Positions 46,672 through 59,069 are shown, numbered from the stretch's first letter. The stretch: DNA of 64,000 nt from Rhineura floridana (GCF_030035675.1 NC_084487.1:32344474-32408473), one strand, 5' to 3'. Notes: a model not told the origin generated them from the sequence alone. A program made the numbers and translations.

Positions 46672-49043
46672 GTATTGTTACTTTTTGCTTTGCGACTGCT
46701 GAATGTGGAACTCTCCATTACTTCCTACACTGGATGTGTGTTGATTCCTTTAAAAGTCTTTATGGTCTGTTGGCAGGTAGGTCCCTTGCCATCTTTTCCT
46801 CATTTGATAACACAGATACCAAATCAGCATTTTGGCATGGCTTTGTATAGCCAGAGAATTTGGGGTTCAGTTTGGGATCAAAGAATGCTCAAAATGGCTT
46901 GGTATGTACCAAAACTGCTATCTGCTAAAACTCACAGTCAGTGAAAAAAAATCGGGTGGGGGGAATAGTGCAGAAAATTTGAAATGTTGTATTAATTGGA
47001 CTTTTACACAAGTACAGTGGGGTTTTTGAAACCTTGAATTGGCTTTGCCCACTGAGATAGTTGATGAGGAAGAACCAATTTGTATGAATTGCTAGTTTGC
47101 TTTGAGGGACAGTTTGTCAGGGGACTGAGTGGCACAGGCTATGTTTTGTTTGTCATCTGATGAAAAGAGAGCGGCCAAAGCCCTCTTCTCTTTTTGAAGT
47201 CTCATGCAAAGGGGTGGCTAACCTGTGACCCTCCAGATGTTGTTGGACTTCCAGCTTCCATTAGCCCCAGTCAGCATGGTCAACAATGATGGGAGCTGTA
47301 GCACAAAAACAAGATCTGGAGAGACCAGTGCTCTCAAAGCCAAAGTGGTTATCTGGCCTGGTGTTGTATACCCTGACTGGCAGAGGCTGCCTAGGGTCTT
47401 AGGCAGAGAGAGGTCTTTAACTCCCATCAGCCCCAGCAAGTATTGCCAGTGGTCAGGGTTGATGGGAGTTGTAGTTCAGCAGCATCTGGAGGGCCAAAGC
47501 AACATCAGGAGGGCTGAAGATTCACCACACCTGTGTTACTCCTAAAGTAAAAAAATCCTGATTTTATTTAGGCCAGGAAGGTATTTAAACATTGCAGTGT
47601 ACTTACAATGCATTTCTGGCATTTCTGATCATACAATGGCATTTTTGATCATACAGTGTTTGTTTATAACTTGGTATGTGAATGTTGGGATTAAAAGGTC
47701 CATCCTTAGTGCAAAACTGCATGTTGTGCTGCAGCCTCATGCAGTGATTGCCTTCTGATTATTCCCTTCTCTATTGCAAAATATCTTTGGCACAGGATAC
47801 TTTTGCAATGAAGAAGGGTCAATGTGAGAAGGGGTTGCTCCCTCCTTCTCCTTCCCCCTCCTGATTCCAGACTCCTGTGTAAATTGCAGACACAGATCCT
47901 GGTGGTTGGTGCCCATTGGGACTGCTAAGGTGGGGGGAGGTGCATCAGTAGGTGGAGCCAGAGCCAATGGCAGGTGGAGCCAAGTAATTCTAGTTTTGTC
48001 CCATCCTTCCCCCTGCTGAGTTCTACAAAGGCAACACGGAGACTGAGGAAGTTGACAAGCAGGCCCAACGGCTGGAATGGTTCTAAGTAAGAAGGCAGCT
48101 GGTGGAGGACTGATGGAGTTTAGTGGGGCAGTGCCCCTAATGGACCAGCCTCCATTGATCCTGAACCTGGCCAATGGGGGAGAGAGTGATCTTTGGGAGA
48201 GGGGAGGAGGAAAGGTTATTTCTTCCTCCATACTTGCAATTACAGGACTATAGTTAACACAAGGCCTGTAGAATAATGTGTCATTTTGCCTTCAGCCTGG
48301 AAGGGTTGAAGGCATCTGAACCAAGTTACTGTTTGGAGTAAGGAACCATTTACCTCCATGGCCCTCCATGCAGAGAGGTGCAAGCTCCTCACTGAGGTTT
48401 CCTGACCTAATGTTGGCATGCATCCTATCTAGGGCATGAAGCAGAATCATGAATACACCAAGTGCATCAAACTGACCTATGTTCATTTTATGTTTGCTTG
48501 TCCATCAACAAAAGTACAAACAGCACCAGTCTGTGCCCTGAGGAGTTTGCAGTCTAAATACTGACACCAGGGAGATAATAAAGAGGAGGGGCATAGTGTG
48601 TCTGTTTACTCTGCCTCCATGTGGATTTATTTCAGTGAGTATGCAAACTTAATGTGGTAAAGGCTTCGTGGGATATGTAGATTTTGAGGAGTGAACTGAA
48701 GGAACAGAAAGAGGATGAATAAAACAGGTATTCTTGGAGGCACTTCTAAGCATACAGGGTAGAATGGGAGAAAGGGCAGCATCTTTTCAGGGAACAAGAG
48801 ATCTTTGGATGGTGGACCTCAAGGGGGAAAGATCATGGGTAGCGATGTGTCATGATCTAAGAACTGAGAGATTTGGGGTTCATGGGAAGCTTGTCTGAGA
48901 AATACCTTTGTGATGGTGGTTTAACATGAGATGAATGTGTGAAGTTGTCCTTTCCATCCTAATTATTAAACTTGTAAGTAATTTTGTTTTTATGTCAACT
49001 TCTTAAAACCGGTGCTTTTCTTGCTGCTCCGCAAATGCTACAG
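46672..49043. other. DENND2A intron 2
   Basis: 2.4 kb. 47213-47300 and 47415-47535 hold two degraded members of the 138-bp foldback MITE group. 47890-48165 is a dispersed repeat whose inverted copy is at 61675-61925 in intron 10. The rest is unassigned. Confidence 0.6.
47890..48165 (-). repeat. Dispersed repeat, inverted relative of 61675-61925
   Basis: Read on the minus strand, ctggtccattaggggcactg, cagctgccttcttacttaga, ttgtagaactcagcaggggg and aattacttggctccacctgc occur in the same order and spacing as on the plus strand at 61675-61925. Class unknown. Confidence 0.75.
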
Positions 49044-49171
49044 GAAGTCTTATGAGTTTGAAGATTTGTTGCAGTCCTCTTCCGAGAATGGCCGGGTGGA
49101 TTGGTATGCTCAGACCAAGCTGGCCCTAACACGCACTTTATCAGAGGAAAATGTCTATGAAGATATTTTAG
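49044..49171 (+). CDS. DENND2A: DENND2A coding exon 3
   Basis: 128 bp after the acceptor gctacag; enters in phase 2 and ends in phase 1 at tttag/gtaggc. It encodes about 43 residues: KSYEFEDLLQSSSENGRVDW, then YAQTKLALTRTLSEENVYED. The acidic/tyrosine motif ENVYEDI is repeated in the next exon as ENPYEDI. The upstream frame reaching 49012 is intron read-through. Confidence 0.88.
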
Positions 49172-49274
49172 GTAGGCATTTGGGTGGCAGGGGTGGATGA
49201 TGGCCACTTATGAGTAATGGGCAGCCTGGTCTTTAAGATCTGAGTAGTTACATCTCAGTTAATGTGATCTGGAT

Positions 49275-49391
49275 CAGAGCTTGGAAAAGTTACTTTTTTT
49301 GAACTACAACTCCCATCAGCCCAATCCAGTGGCCATGCTGGCTGGGGTGCATGGGAGTTGTAGTTTAAAAAAGTAACTTTTCCAAGCTCTG
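49275..49391. mobile_element. 117-bp foldback hAT-type MITE (DENND2A intron 3)
   Basis: Second copy of the element at 2123-2238, with the same cagagcttggaaaagttact ends, and the exact 8-bp duplication atctggat at 49267-49274 and 49392-49399. Confidence 0.92.
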
Positions 49392-50195
49392 ATCTGGATT
49401 TATACCGTTTTTGGAGCAGCCAGGAAGTAGGGCAATGTTCTGTTAGAAGTAGCTACTGGGTTATGTTTATTGAGGGTTTTTTTGGAGGGGGGGAGTGAGT
49501 TTCCTATTGATCCTGAGAACTTGTTGGTGTGAATACAGCTGACACTATCTTTCAACCAATAATAGGAAAGGCAGGTGAATCCAGCAAACAATAGGAAGAA
49601 CAAAATAATATACACCAACAATTATAACATTGCACGTACTTGGATGTTTATGCTACTCACTAACTAAAAGCTGAATCAAGAAGATTCACTAGATTTGAGG
49701 CTGTTGGGGAATAGTTAATGGGGCTTGAGAGAATTGGTAATGGTTGCCTTTTATTCCAAGTAAAGGCCACAAACCCAATACAGAGGTGTAGGCATCAGTA
49801 GCATTGGTCTTCAACACTTTCATGCTTGGGGCATACTTTCAGTCCTCTTCACCCTCCCCACATCTCAGCATGCACCCCACTTTCTTTTGCATGTTTTGCT
49901 TTTCTTTCTGTTCAATTTTCTTCTGCTTTTTTCTTCATGCAACCCAGCCAGGACATTTGCACTGGCTGCTGATGCTCAGGTAGAGTTGTTCCTGTTTTCT
50001 TTGCTTTTTGCTTTACTACTGTGCAGTTAAATAGCTGCTTGACACACACAAATTAAGCAGGCGACGTTTTTCCTTGCAGAATTTAAGCAATGGGGGGGGG
50101 ACTTCATGTGCTTTGAAATGTGCAAAACTGCAGCACGCTAAACTGTCCAACTACAAATCTTCCAGTTGCTAAAAGTGAATGGGGAAAGACCAGAT

Positions 50196-50406
50196 CAGGG
50201 GTGGGGAACCTCCAGCCCTCAGACCAAACTTGGCCTGCAAGGCCTATCCATTTTGGGCAAGCATCTTGCCCTGCTCACCTGTCAAATTTGGCCTGGCGGT
50301 GGTGTTTATTTTATTTATTATTTGATTTATATCCTGCCCTTCCTCCCAGCAGGAGGTGTTGAGATAAGGACCTGGCCCACCAGTCAGAAAAGGTTTCCCA
50401 CTCCTG
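50196..50406. mobile_element. hAT-type element with nested L2 tail (intron 3)
   Basis: Ends caggggtggggaacctcc and aaggtttcccactcctg are inverted; flanks gaccagat and aactagat match at 6 of 8. The segment at about 50305-50356 (ttgatttatatcctgccctt, cctcccagcaggag) is a minus-strand L2 tail inserted within it. Confidence 0.72.
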
Positions 50407-50519
50407 AACTAGATGGACCTTGATCTGATCTGGAAAAGGCAATGCCTAAGCTATTTAAATATTGAAAGTCTCCCAATTTTGTGTGTTGATTGTCTACTGC
50501 CTTTGGCTTCCTATTCCAG

Positions 50520-50641
50520 ATCCACCAGCAAAAGAGAACCCCTATGAAGATATTGAGACAAATAGCCGTTGCCTGGGGAAGAAATGTGTTCTGAACTTCC
50601 AAGCGTCTCCTTCATCTTCAGTTCCTGGCACACCCACAAAG
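50520..50641 (+). CDS. DENND2A: DENND2A coding exon 4
   Basis: 122 bp, acceptor ctattccag, donor cacaaag/gtatcc, phase 1 to 0. It encodes about 41 residues, PPAKENPYEDIETNSRCLGK then KCVLNFQASPSSSVPGTPTK. The NPYEDIE stretch is a family landmark and a possible tyrosine phosphosite (inference). Ends at about residue 514. Confidence 0.88.
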
Positions 50642-52232
50642 GTATCCTGGTCTAACCAGTGTGACTTGAGCATCCAGTGCCTCAAAGTCATATGTTTTGG
50701 CTGCTGGCATTGTGGAGGTAGAGTGGTGGGAAAGTTGATGCCCTGCAGGGAACAAAATTACTAATTCACTCTCTGATGTGGTTTCATGTCTTGGATTAAT
50801 TCCCTGATGCAGTTAACTTCCCGCTCACAGAATTTTGGTGATTTTAACAGATAAAACACTTATGTCTGTTGAATCCTGATGAGTTCTAGGATGATGGATT
50901 CTGGATTCCTTCTCACTGTACATTTTTGCTGGCAGCACTTAGCAACCCATGGCCAAAATTATATGGGAACATTACAAGAGCATATAACAGACTGCTTTTT
51001 ATATAGTTGGAAAGGAATAGTGCTAGGAAGGTGAGGCTCCTTTTTTTTTTTAACCGGTCGGTAATTCTCTTTAGCTACAAACTGCCTAGTTTTGAGCTGG
51101 GATCTCTTGGCTTGTCAGCTTCATTACAAGAATGTGTACTGTGTTTGCTCCCTTTTTTTGCTCATTTTGTTTGGTTGCAGCCTGAGTTTGTGTTCTAATT
51201 CCACTCCTGCCTCTCTTCTTACTCCTGTGACACCTGCCATCTGTAATTTTTTACTTACTTAGCAAGTTTTTTTACCCTGCCTTGCCAACAGCTTGGGGTT
51301 GTTTCATTTAAAAAAAAGCACACACACACACATACTTTGGCAAAATAGTGGCCATAAAGCAGGGGTAGGCAGAAGATAGGGTGGCATCTCTGGATGATTT
51401 TGAAGTAAAGCAGCAAGTGTTTCTGAATCCAAATTGTTTAGCAATAGCAATGACAAAAGTACTCTTCACCTCCCTCCACTTTATATTGCTAAAATACCAA
51501 ACACTAGCAGGGAGGGTAACCCAGTGTGAATTTTTGTGTGCAAGGACTGTGAGGACAGTATAGTTCTGGGATTCAAAACAAACTCCGGGGCTCAGAATTC
51601 TTTAATTCTGCTCAGAATTCTTTAATCTTACATGCATGTCTTTGGCAACTGGCTCTGGTTGGTGAATCTCAGGGTCCTTATAAAACGCACACAAAGTAAA
51701 TTCCACAAACCTGAAGTCTGCCCACCTTTGCCATAAAGCAATAACATGAATGACCAAAAGCAAAACAAAAACTTGAGAAACCTTCCATTGGCACAGAAGG
51801 TAGAAGAGCACTTGCGGGCTTCCCTTGAAATGTTCAGTTAATAAGTGAGCTGTGTCCTATACATGCTTATCTGGGGGGCAGGAGGCAAGTGTGTGCACGC
51901 TGGAAGTACCTGGGTCAAGTGTTTTGGAACACACAGCATTAAGTTGCTATCTTCTAGGGAGCAGGTGTTTTTGCGGGGCATGTACTAATTCCTACCTGTT
52001 CACCAGATTACATATAAGAGCTAAGAAGGAAGAATGTTTGCCTTCCTAGTGGCATGAGGAAAGTCCATCTGTTTGTGGTGGGGTGTGAGCTGGCAATTGC
52101 ATCTTTCATTTTATGAAGACTAGAGAGGAGACTCTGTTCGGCTCACCACCAATTGCAGGCTGCTTATACTCTTCCCCCAAATTATGACAAATCCTGCTTT
52201 ATGTTTCCTCCCTTGGCAAGTGCCATTCCTTT

Positions 52233-52233
52233 A

Positions 52234-52309
<76 letters not shown>
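52233..52309. repeat. (ATT)n microsatellite at an L2 tail
   Basis: About 26 ATT units directly before acatttgtataccaccccat and gccgaagctctctgggcagt (52310-52352), the minus-strand L2 3' end. The microsatellite probably grew from the L2 tail. Confidence 0.95.
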
Positions 52310-52310
<1 letters not shown>

Positions 52311-52739
52311 ATTTGTATACCACCCCATAGCCGAAGCTCTCTGGGCAGTTTACAATTGCAGGGTGTGGCTTGCTAAGGAAATAGGCCCTGAGAATTGGCT
52401 GAGCACCATAACTCACAAGAACTCCAAATCCTAGGTACATGGATCAGAGCAAGGTCTGGGCCTCGGCTACGGGAAAAGTCAAAGAGGTGTAGGTTGCCAG
52501 ATGGGAACATTGCCCTGCAACATTATTTAATCTTTATTAGGCCCTAAATTGTGCTAGGTGCTGTATAGGGTGCAGCAGTGACACATACCCTTTTCCAAAG
52601 GGCTTGTTTTGTAAGGTGGGAATCTTCAGGTATTGGAGATGAGGGTGAGGGTGCAACCAGTATGAAGAAGTTGGGAGACCATCTCTCTTGTAAGCTTAGT
52701 AGAAAGAGGCAGTGCAGTACTGGCACTGTTAATTCTTGC

Positions 52740-53243
52740 TAGGGATGGGGGAGAAATTCAATTCAGTCCACATTCAAAGCTGAATCTGTCAAATTCACAC
52801 TTTCTGAAATCATATGCCGCACTGGGCTCCTGCTGGGAGGAAGGGTGGGATATAAATCAAATAATAAATAAATAAGAGAACTGAAACACAAGCTTCCTTC
52901 AAAATTTCCATTTATCAGAATTTTGTGATGCAGTTCTCCAACTAACCAATGTTTACAAAAATGCACATGTTAGGGGAAAATGTGCATAATAGTGAATATA
53001 TTAGTAAAGATTCTGTACAAAAATGCATTATCTTAGAAGAAATTGCTTTCAAAATGTGTGCATTAGTTAAAACTGCATACAAAAATGTGTTAGGAGATAC
53101 TCGCACTAGAATGCTGAAGAACTGTCACGAGGGTTCTTTTTTAAAAAAATTCACAGATTGCTGCAGAAATGTGGAGAACTGAGTATAAGATTGATAAAAT
53201 GGGAAACTGAAAGAACCAAAATTAACAGATACTTCCATCCCCA
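52740..53243. mobile_element. 504-bp hAT-type element with TAGGGATG end
   Basis: Starts tagggatgggggagaaattc and ends acttccatcccca, with the exact 8-bp duplication attcttgc at 52732-52739 and 53244-53251. The interior repeats acaaaaatg and gtgtta words. An L2 tail (about 52811-52878) is inserted in the left part. An inverted relative is 56490-57233. Confidence 0.88.
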
Positions 53244-54312
53244 ATTCTTGCATTTATGTATATTGGGCTCAAAAGAGCTAATTCCACATCAAATTGAACA
53301 ATTTAGTTGTGTTGTTACCTCCATTCAGTCTTAGACCTCCCTTTTTGTGTTAAAAATGTCACCAGATGCATTGAAAAACATTGCAAAAAGGTCTTGTTAT
53401 CTCATGAATACTGAAAAGGTGTTGAATTTGCATTTTAAAAAATGAGCTATGTAGCCATTATGCTTTTCCAGTTTGGCTCATAATTTTCTTCCACTGCTCT
53501 TCCCCAGAGTGAGATGAGGCTGGCTTTTTTCTCAGAGTTTGGAGTTTGAATGAAAAGGAATATCTTCTGTAGCAGTTACCACTACACAGAGAGCTCCGAA
53601 ACTCTAGTTTATGTTCACACCAAGCCTCTTTCAATCATTCCTAAGGACACTGAGCAAGCTTTCTGGCTGCCAAGATTTGAACATAGGTTTTCCATGTCCA
53701 AACCCAGGACTTGAACCACTACACTGCAAAAGACCCATGAACAAGTGCCAGACCACTCTGCTGCTACTGGGTAGAACCAAATGCTAAATGACAGGGTTAG
53801 GGAATGTGGAAATCCATAAATATGCAACTTCAGGGTTGCTTACATTTTTGTCTGGAGCAGCTGTTAAATGACCAGTGGCTGACAGACTACAGGACCGTAT
53901 AACTTTGGGCCTGATTGGTACAATAATTCCTTCATTCTCCAGTACAAATGTCTGGTTGTTTGGTTGGTTAGTTTTGCTGGCTTTTGTTTGTTGCTATAAA
54001 GCTCCCAAATCTGGGTTGTACAAGCAACAAGAGTTCTTTCCATCATGAGAATGAGACCGTGCTGTGAGTTCTGTCATGATGTGGAAAATAAATCAGGATC
54101 TCTCCTATTGTCTTGCTAGGCCATCCTGTGAAAATCAAAGCAACTGCTGAAATTTATTAGGCCAGAGGTATTCTGCCAAAAATTCTTGTAACTAATGTTT
54201 TCATGCTCTTGCTTCGCCTGCTTGGGGTTATTTTACCATGGAGAAATGCAGTTTTGACAGCATTGCTGATTGAACTCCCCTCCAATCTTTCTGTTCTGGT
54301 CTGCCTCTGCAG

Positions 54313-54510
54313 CTGCTCTCCAAGCCCATCTTCTTCCGGCAAAACTCGGAACGGCGGAGTTTCAAGTTATTAGACATACGGAAATCAAATCGAGACGGGA
54401 CGTGTTCTCCTTCCAAAATCAGTCCCCCTTCCACTCCCAGCAGCCCTGATGATACTTTCTTCTCCTTGGGTGATACTCAAAATGGAAAGAGGAGGAGAAG
54501 AATTCCTAAG
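54313..54510 (+). CDS. DENND2A: DENND2A coding exon 5
   Basis: 198 bp, 66 codons, phase 0 to 0, acceptor ggtctgcctctgcag and donor cctaag/gtattt. It encodes LLSKPIFFRQNSERRSFKLL, a Ser/Pro-rich segment (SPSKISPPSTPSSPDDTFFS) and a basic KRRRRIPK tail that could serve as a localisation or membrane-contact signal (inference). Confidence 0.9.
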
Positions 54511-54599
54511 GTATTTCTCTCTCTCCCTCACCCCCAGCGCCTGGTTTTATTTATTTATAGAGGAGGGTGATTGGTGAAGAATAAGCATATGGAAAAGAC

Positions 54600-54957
54600 A
54601 GATACCTGCAAGATTGTCTCACCCCTTATATGTCCAGTCAGTCACTGTGCTCTAAAGTTGAGAGCCTCCTTCAGGAGGTTTATTCTGCACAATATAGGTA
54701 TGAGGCCTTTAGTGCTGTGGCACCTACCCTTTGGTATTTCCTGCCCTTAAATATTAGACAGGGCCGTCTCCATTGTCTTTTGGTGCCTACAGAAGACCTT
54801 TCTCTTTCAACAAGCCTTTTAAGCAGAGGCCTTTGTGTCAGTCTGCATGTGTATTGGAATTGCTTTTTAAGATATTTGTTATTAAGTTTGTTTTTATTGC
54901 TTGCTTGTGTTCCTGGCCTCCTTTGGGAGGAAGGGCAGAAAATGAATAAATAAAATG
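54600..54957 (+). mobile_element. L2 3' portion (DENND2A intron 5)
   Basis: Encodes degraded AFSAVAPTLWYFLPLNIRQG (54690-54760), then actttctctttcaacaagcc-like sequence and the 3' end with gggaggaagggcagaaaatg and aataaataaa. Confidence 0.82.
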
Positions 54958-55164
54958 ACTATCTACATGTCTGCAATTGCAGTGGGCATCAGTCTAGTGT
55001 AAACCAGACTGTATGTGGATGCACCCACATTTCTCCTGTGAACACAGCAGCTGGAGGAACTGCAGCCATAATTATATAAAACTAATGGTTTTAATCAGTT
55101 GGTCTCAGTGGCTTCTTGTTTCTGTTCCCTTTAAAACATTTTATTGTTTCCTAATCCTTCAGAC

Positions 55165-55385
55165 TTAAAGAGTGAGACTGTTCAGTGGTAGAGCATATGC
55201 TTTGCATTGAGGTCCCTGGTTCAGTACATAGCATATCCAGTTAAGAAAGGATCAGGTAGCAGGTTAACAGGAATGATCTCTTCCTAAGACCCTGGATAAC
55301 CACTGCCTATCAGAGTGGACAGTACTAGGCTGAATGGATAATTGGGTTGACCTGCTATAGGACAGATTCCTATACATATACAGAT
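55165..55385 (+). mobile_element. tRNA-derived SINE, second subfamily
   Basis: Head gttcagtggtagagcatatg with ctttgcattgaggtccctgg, middle ccactgcctatcagagtgga, tail tataggacagattcctatac. Resembles 59925-60137 more than the other SINEs. Confidence 0.7.
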
Positions 55386-56246
55386 TCCTATATGTCCCAA
55401 CTTTAGTTCATCAGGGCTACCTCATGAATGATATATTTAAGGTATCACATATGATACAAGTAGGTTTGCCAAGGAATTAAGATGTTTGTTGGCATATATG
55501 TGTTTGACACCCTGTAATGTGTAAAGTAGATCCTTGGTCCGTAACTTTAAATGTAAATTGGAAGACACCCCCAAGCTAACAGCACATTCCAAATTAGCTA
55601 TGCAAGTTACATGAATGTTAAATAGGGTGCACGTGAAGGTTAAGTATATCTGTTAAGCTTACCTTCACTGAACCTGAGGGAGTCATGTTCAGATCCCAAA
55701 TATTCAGGTTAAATACACATTCCAAATCAGCTATGCAGGTTAACTGTTTTGTAAGCTTTGCTGAAGACTCCGATCCAGTGGGACAGTGAATCCGCTCTGG
55801 GCTGTAGTCTAAGCTTTCAAGGAGCTGTCCAAGGTGCTTTGTTTTCTGACCAAGTATCCTTTGCCTTGACATGATTCTTCCACAATTTTGTATTTATTTT
55901 TTAAAGTAGTGTGCAAGCTTTGTTTGCATCTTGGACAGCTCCTTGAAAGTGCGGATTGAAACCAGGTGTGGATTCACTACTCCACTGACATTGGAGCCAC
56001 CAGTCTCCACTGCTTGCCCACTACTTTAAAAAAAAATGAATACAAAATAATCTTGCCAAGACAAAAGGATACTTGGTCAGAAAGATATGAAAGACCAGAG
56101 GGAAATAAGTGTTAAATGGAAAAAACAGAGTGAGGAAAGAAACTGAAAGGAAATGGAGGACAAAATTTATTGGGGAGGGGAGAAGGATTTTTAGTTTATT
56201 TGATGTGTGGAAGAAGGTACTGACTTCCCCTCTCTCTGTTGATCAG

Positions 56247-56340
56247 CTGGTGTTAAAAATCAACGCCATCTACGAGGCACGAAGAGGAAAGAAGCGAGTC
56301 AAGAGGTTGTCGCAATCCACAGAGAGCAGCTCTGGAAGAG
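56247..56340 (+). CDS. DENND2A: DENND2A coding exon 6
   Basis: 94 bp, phase 0 to 1, acceptor ctgttgatcag and donor gaagag/gtaaag. It encodes LVLKINAIYEARRGKKRVKR then LSQSTESSSGR. A hAT-type element begins only 150 bp after its donor. Confidence 0.88.
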
Positions 56341-56489
56341 GTAAAGGAGCGTTGCTGCAGGAAGTTAATGCTAGAGTATAGAGTGACTTTTGGGATGTTC
56401 GTTTGAACTGTGTTTGGGTTTTCAGTGTGCTTTTGTTTTTGTTTTTTTATTTGCTTTCCAATATTAAATAGCTGAAAGGCACCTATAAG

Positions 56490-57233
56490 TAGGGATGAAT
56501 ACATCTGTCTATTTTGGTTTCTCTCAAAGAGTATTAATCTGTTTGCTTAAACGTTCTAACTCTGTTACTATGGATGGGGCAGGGGTGTGCACACCAGTCC
56601 TGCCCCCCAACGTGCATATTGGGGATAAAACAGGGTCCCCCAATCATGCAAGGTATTCAACTTATAGCCGTGTGAATGCAAGTAGAAGTCCCTTGTAGAT
56701 CTTCCCAGCTAAACACTGGGATGGTTGGGGACTAAGAAGGGATATGATGCACGTGAGGATGTTGGGATCAGGGCTTGTGTGCACATCCTTCCCTTTGTCC
56801 ACACTTTGAACATCCACGTATCCTAGCAAATGCTCGCACATACCTTCCATTGCTCATTTTTCCAGTATTAAGTTCTCCATATTTTTGCATCAGTTTGTGA
56901 ATTTTTTTTAAAAGTCCTAATGAAAATTCATCAGGATGTTAGCATGTGTATCTTCTAAATATACACTTTTTAGTGTGCAATTTTGCCTAACACATTTTTG
57001 CAATTTCCCCAATACACATTTTTGCATTTTTTCCCATGGTTATATGCATCTTTATTCACATTTTTACCTAATCATACACATTTTTATACATGTTATTTAG
57101 CTGGACAACTGCATCACAAAATTCAGAAAAGTGAGAGTTTTGAAGGGATAGCTATGGACATCGTTGCAGGAAGTGCAAATTAGGTGCCTTGACATTAAAA
57201 TATGAACCAAACCAAATTTCTCCCCCATCCCTA
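56490..57233. mobile_element. 744-bp hAT-type element with TAGGGATG end (intron 6)
   Basis: Starts tagggatgaatacatctg and ends tcccccatcccta; flanks cctataag and cctataac match at 7 of 8. The right half has the cacatttttgca words that appear inverted in 52740-53243. About 56560-56850 may be a further insertion in it. Confidence 0.8.
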
Positions 57234-57380
57234 CCTATAACTACCCATTCTAAAGGACATTGGGCTGCAGACAGTTCTTCACTCCCACTTACTATGTTTG
57301 GTACAACTTAACACTGTGTCCTAATGCCATTGCACTGTGCATATTACTCCATTCCAACCAGCAACTGTCATGGCTTAGAG

Positions 57381-57518
57381 CAGGTGTGGGGAAACATTGG
57401 CCCTCCAAATGCTGCTGAACTACCACTCCCATCAGCTCCAGCAAGCATGGCGAATGGCCAGGGATGATGGGATTGGTAGTTCAGCAACATCTGGAGGGCT
57501 AAAGCTTCCCCACATCTG
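57381..57518. mobile_element. 138-bp foldback hAT-type MITE (intron 6)
   Basis: Ends caggtgtggggaaacattgg and aagcttccccacatctg; inner arms actaccactcccatcagctc and gggattggtagttcagcaac. Same group as 18253-18390. Confidence 0.8.
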
Positions 57519-57589
57519 GTATGGAAGAGAACAGGGGAAACACACTTCATAATGCCATTGGGACACAAGGTAAATTGTCAGATCAGACA

Positions 57590-57850
57590 GCAGGTGATGT
57601 AGTGGGACGGAGCTGCCCTCCCAACACCAGGGTCGTTGCAGCTTATCTGGATGGAGGTGGGACGGGACTGTGTGCTGGTGTCATCAAGGCTGTGTAACAC
57701 ACTGGTGGGAGTGCTGGATTGGCTCCACCAATATGTTCTCGCAGCCCCGACCTTCCCACCGCCCTGCTCTGCCCCAGTTCCGTCCAGGTAAGTGCAGCAA
57801 CACCAGTGTTAGGAGGGCAGCTCTGTGGCTCTGTCCCACCACACCAACCA
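57590..57850. repeat. Imperfect GC-rich foldback in intron 6
   Basis: gggacggagctgccctccca at the left and ggagggcagctctgtggctc near 57815 are inverted, as are accagggtcgttgcag-like and gcaacaccagtgttagg parts. Probably a non-autonomous element, but its ends were not fixed. Confidence 0.5.
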
Positions 57851-57984
57851 CTACTGGTCAGACCTCGACCTGCAAGCCCACTTTTTGAGAAACCAGGTTC
57901 CAAAGCCTGGGCTTTTCCTGCTGTCCAGGAGGCAATTGTTTTTAAAGAAAATTCAGAAAGTCTTTCTTTTTTGTTTCCTACTAG

Positions 57985-58035
57985 TTACAGATGAGAATAG
58001 TGAATCGGACAGCGACACTGAAGAGAAGCTGAAAG
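57985..58035 (+). CDS. DENND2A: DENND2A coding exon 7, short acidic exon
   Basis: Only 51 bp, phase 1 to 1, acceptor ttcctactag and donor ctgaaag/gtaaga. It encodes VTDENSESDSDTEEKLK plus the split codon. The length is a multiple of three, so it could be skipped without changing frame. The acidic serine cluster resembles casein-kinase-2 sites (inference). Confidence 0.85.
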
Positions 58036-59069
58036 GTAAGAAAACAGGGATGTAAGGAAAGCAAAGGAGAAAGTGATTGATTCTTGACATAAATGTTGTG
58101 GATTTGAGGACCTGCTAAAGACGCTGCCAGGATTTCCTTTTGTGCCTGCACAGACGTTCAGATACTGTAAAAATGAATAATTTGTTTGTCTGGCTTTCTG
58201 ACAGCTACGTAACTGATGCTCTCTGGTATTCCAGTTCGCAGAGGAAAAGTTTATTATCTTTGGAATCAGTGTGTAGTGCAATCCTATGCACATTTACTCA
58301 GAAATAAGTCCTACATTGTTGAGTGGAGCTTACTCCCTCCCTAGTATCTGTGTTTAGAACTGCAGCCTTGATCAACAGAAATAAGATTCCACTTTTAATA
58401 TGTTGGGTTTGGATTTGATTTTTTCTTCCTAAAAATGAAGTGCGTGGGTGAGCTACCACCAATGGGTCAGGGTCTGGAGAAGCCACATTCGGGTGGTGTT
58501 TAATATGTCTATTGCGCTTAACAATTTGTAGACTTAATGGGTTGGATCCAGACTCAGGTCCCACTGAAATCAATGTGAAAAGTTAGTTGTGATTAAGTTG
58601 ATTTGCAGTGGTAGGTAAGATACTATTGTACAATTATCAATACAGGGAAATCTTTCTAGCTGTTTATATTTTTATTTTCATAAACAGAGTTTTGAATTGT
58701 ACAATTAAATGCGCGCGCACATGTATCTATATGTTTGTCTGTGTGTGCATGTATATGTATGTAACCTTCTGAAATGCTTTGACTCCTCCACTGTGTGTTA
58801 TGCTGCTCTCCTTCCTCCCATTGTACTATAAAGTTCATGGTATCATGACTTGTAACAATACATTTTATCTTTGCCGTCTGTATAATGTTGCTTTACAGTT
58901 CTGTGAGGTACTTTGGAAACTTTTCTGTTCTGATCTTGGCATGAAGTAATACCAACCCATTTAGATAACGGTGAATACATTGTTTGAAAAAGAAGGGCTG
59001 CAAAGCATTGTGAGAACATCATGCAAAACACTGCTATAAACCTGATTTCCTTTGCCTGCCTTTGTGTAG
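58036..59069. other. DENND2A intron 7
   Basis: 58272-58345 has part of the foldback repeat also seen at 43086. Nothing else recognised. Confidence 0.5.

Larger units (their letters stand above)
50642..54312. other. DENND2A intron 4
   Basis: 3.7 kb intron. It contains the ATT microsatellite with an L2 tail (52233-52365), a hAT-type element with an L2 tail inside (52740-53243), and a short SINE-like remnant near 53650-53735. No other exon-like frame was recognised. Confidence 0.6.

Noticed and set aside
45593-46702. Reading the 369-codon frame as a stand-alone gene
   Set aside because: The frame extends upstream to an acceptor at 45465, its last codons run past a donor at 46671, and phases match the DENND2A exons on both sides, so it is an internal exon.
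52153-52440. Poly-Ile and poly-Asn frames near 52.2 kb
   Set aside because: They translate the ATT microsatellite attached to an L2 tail.
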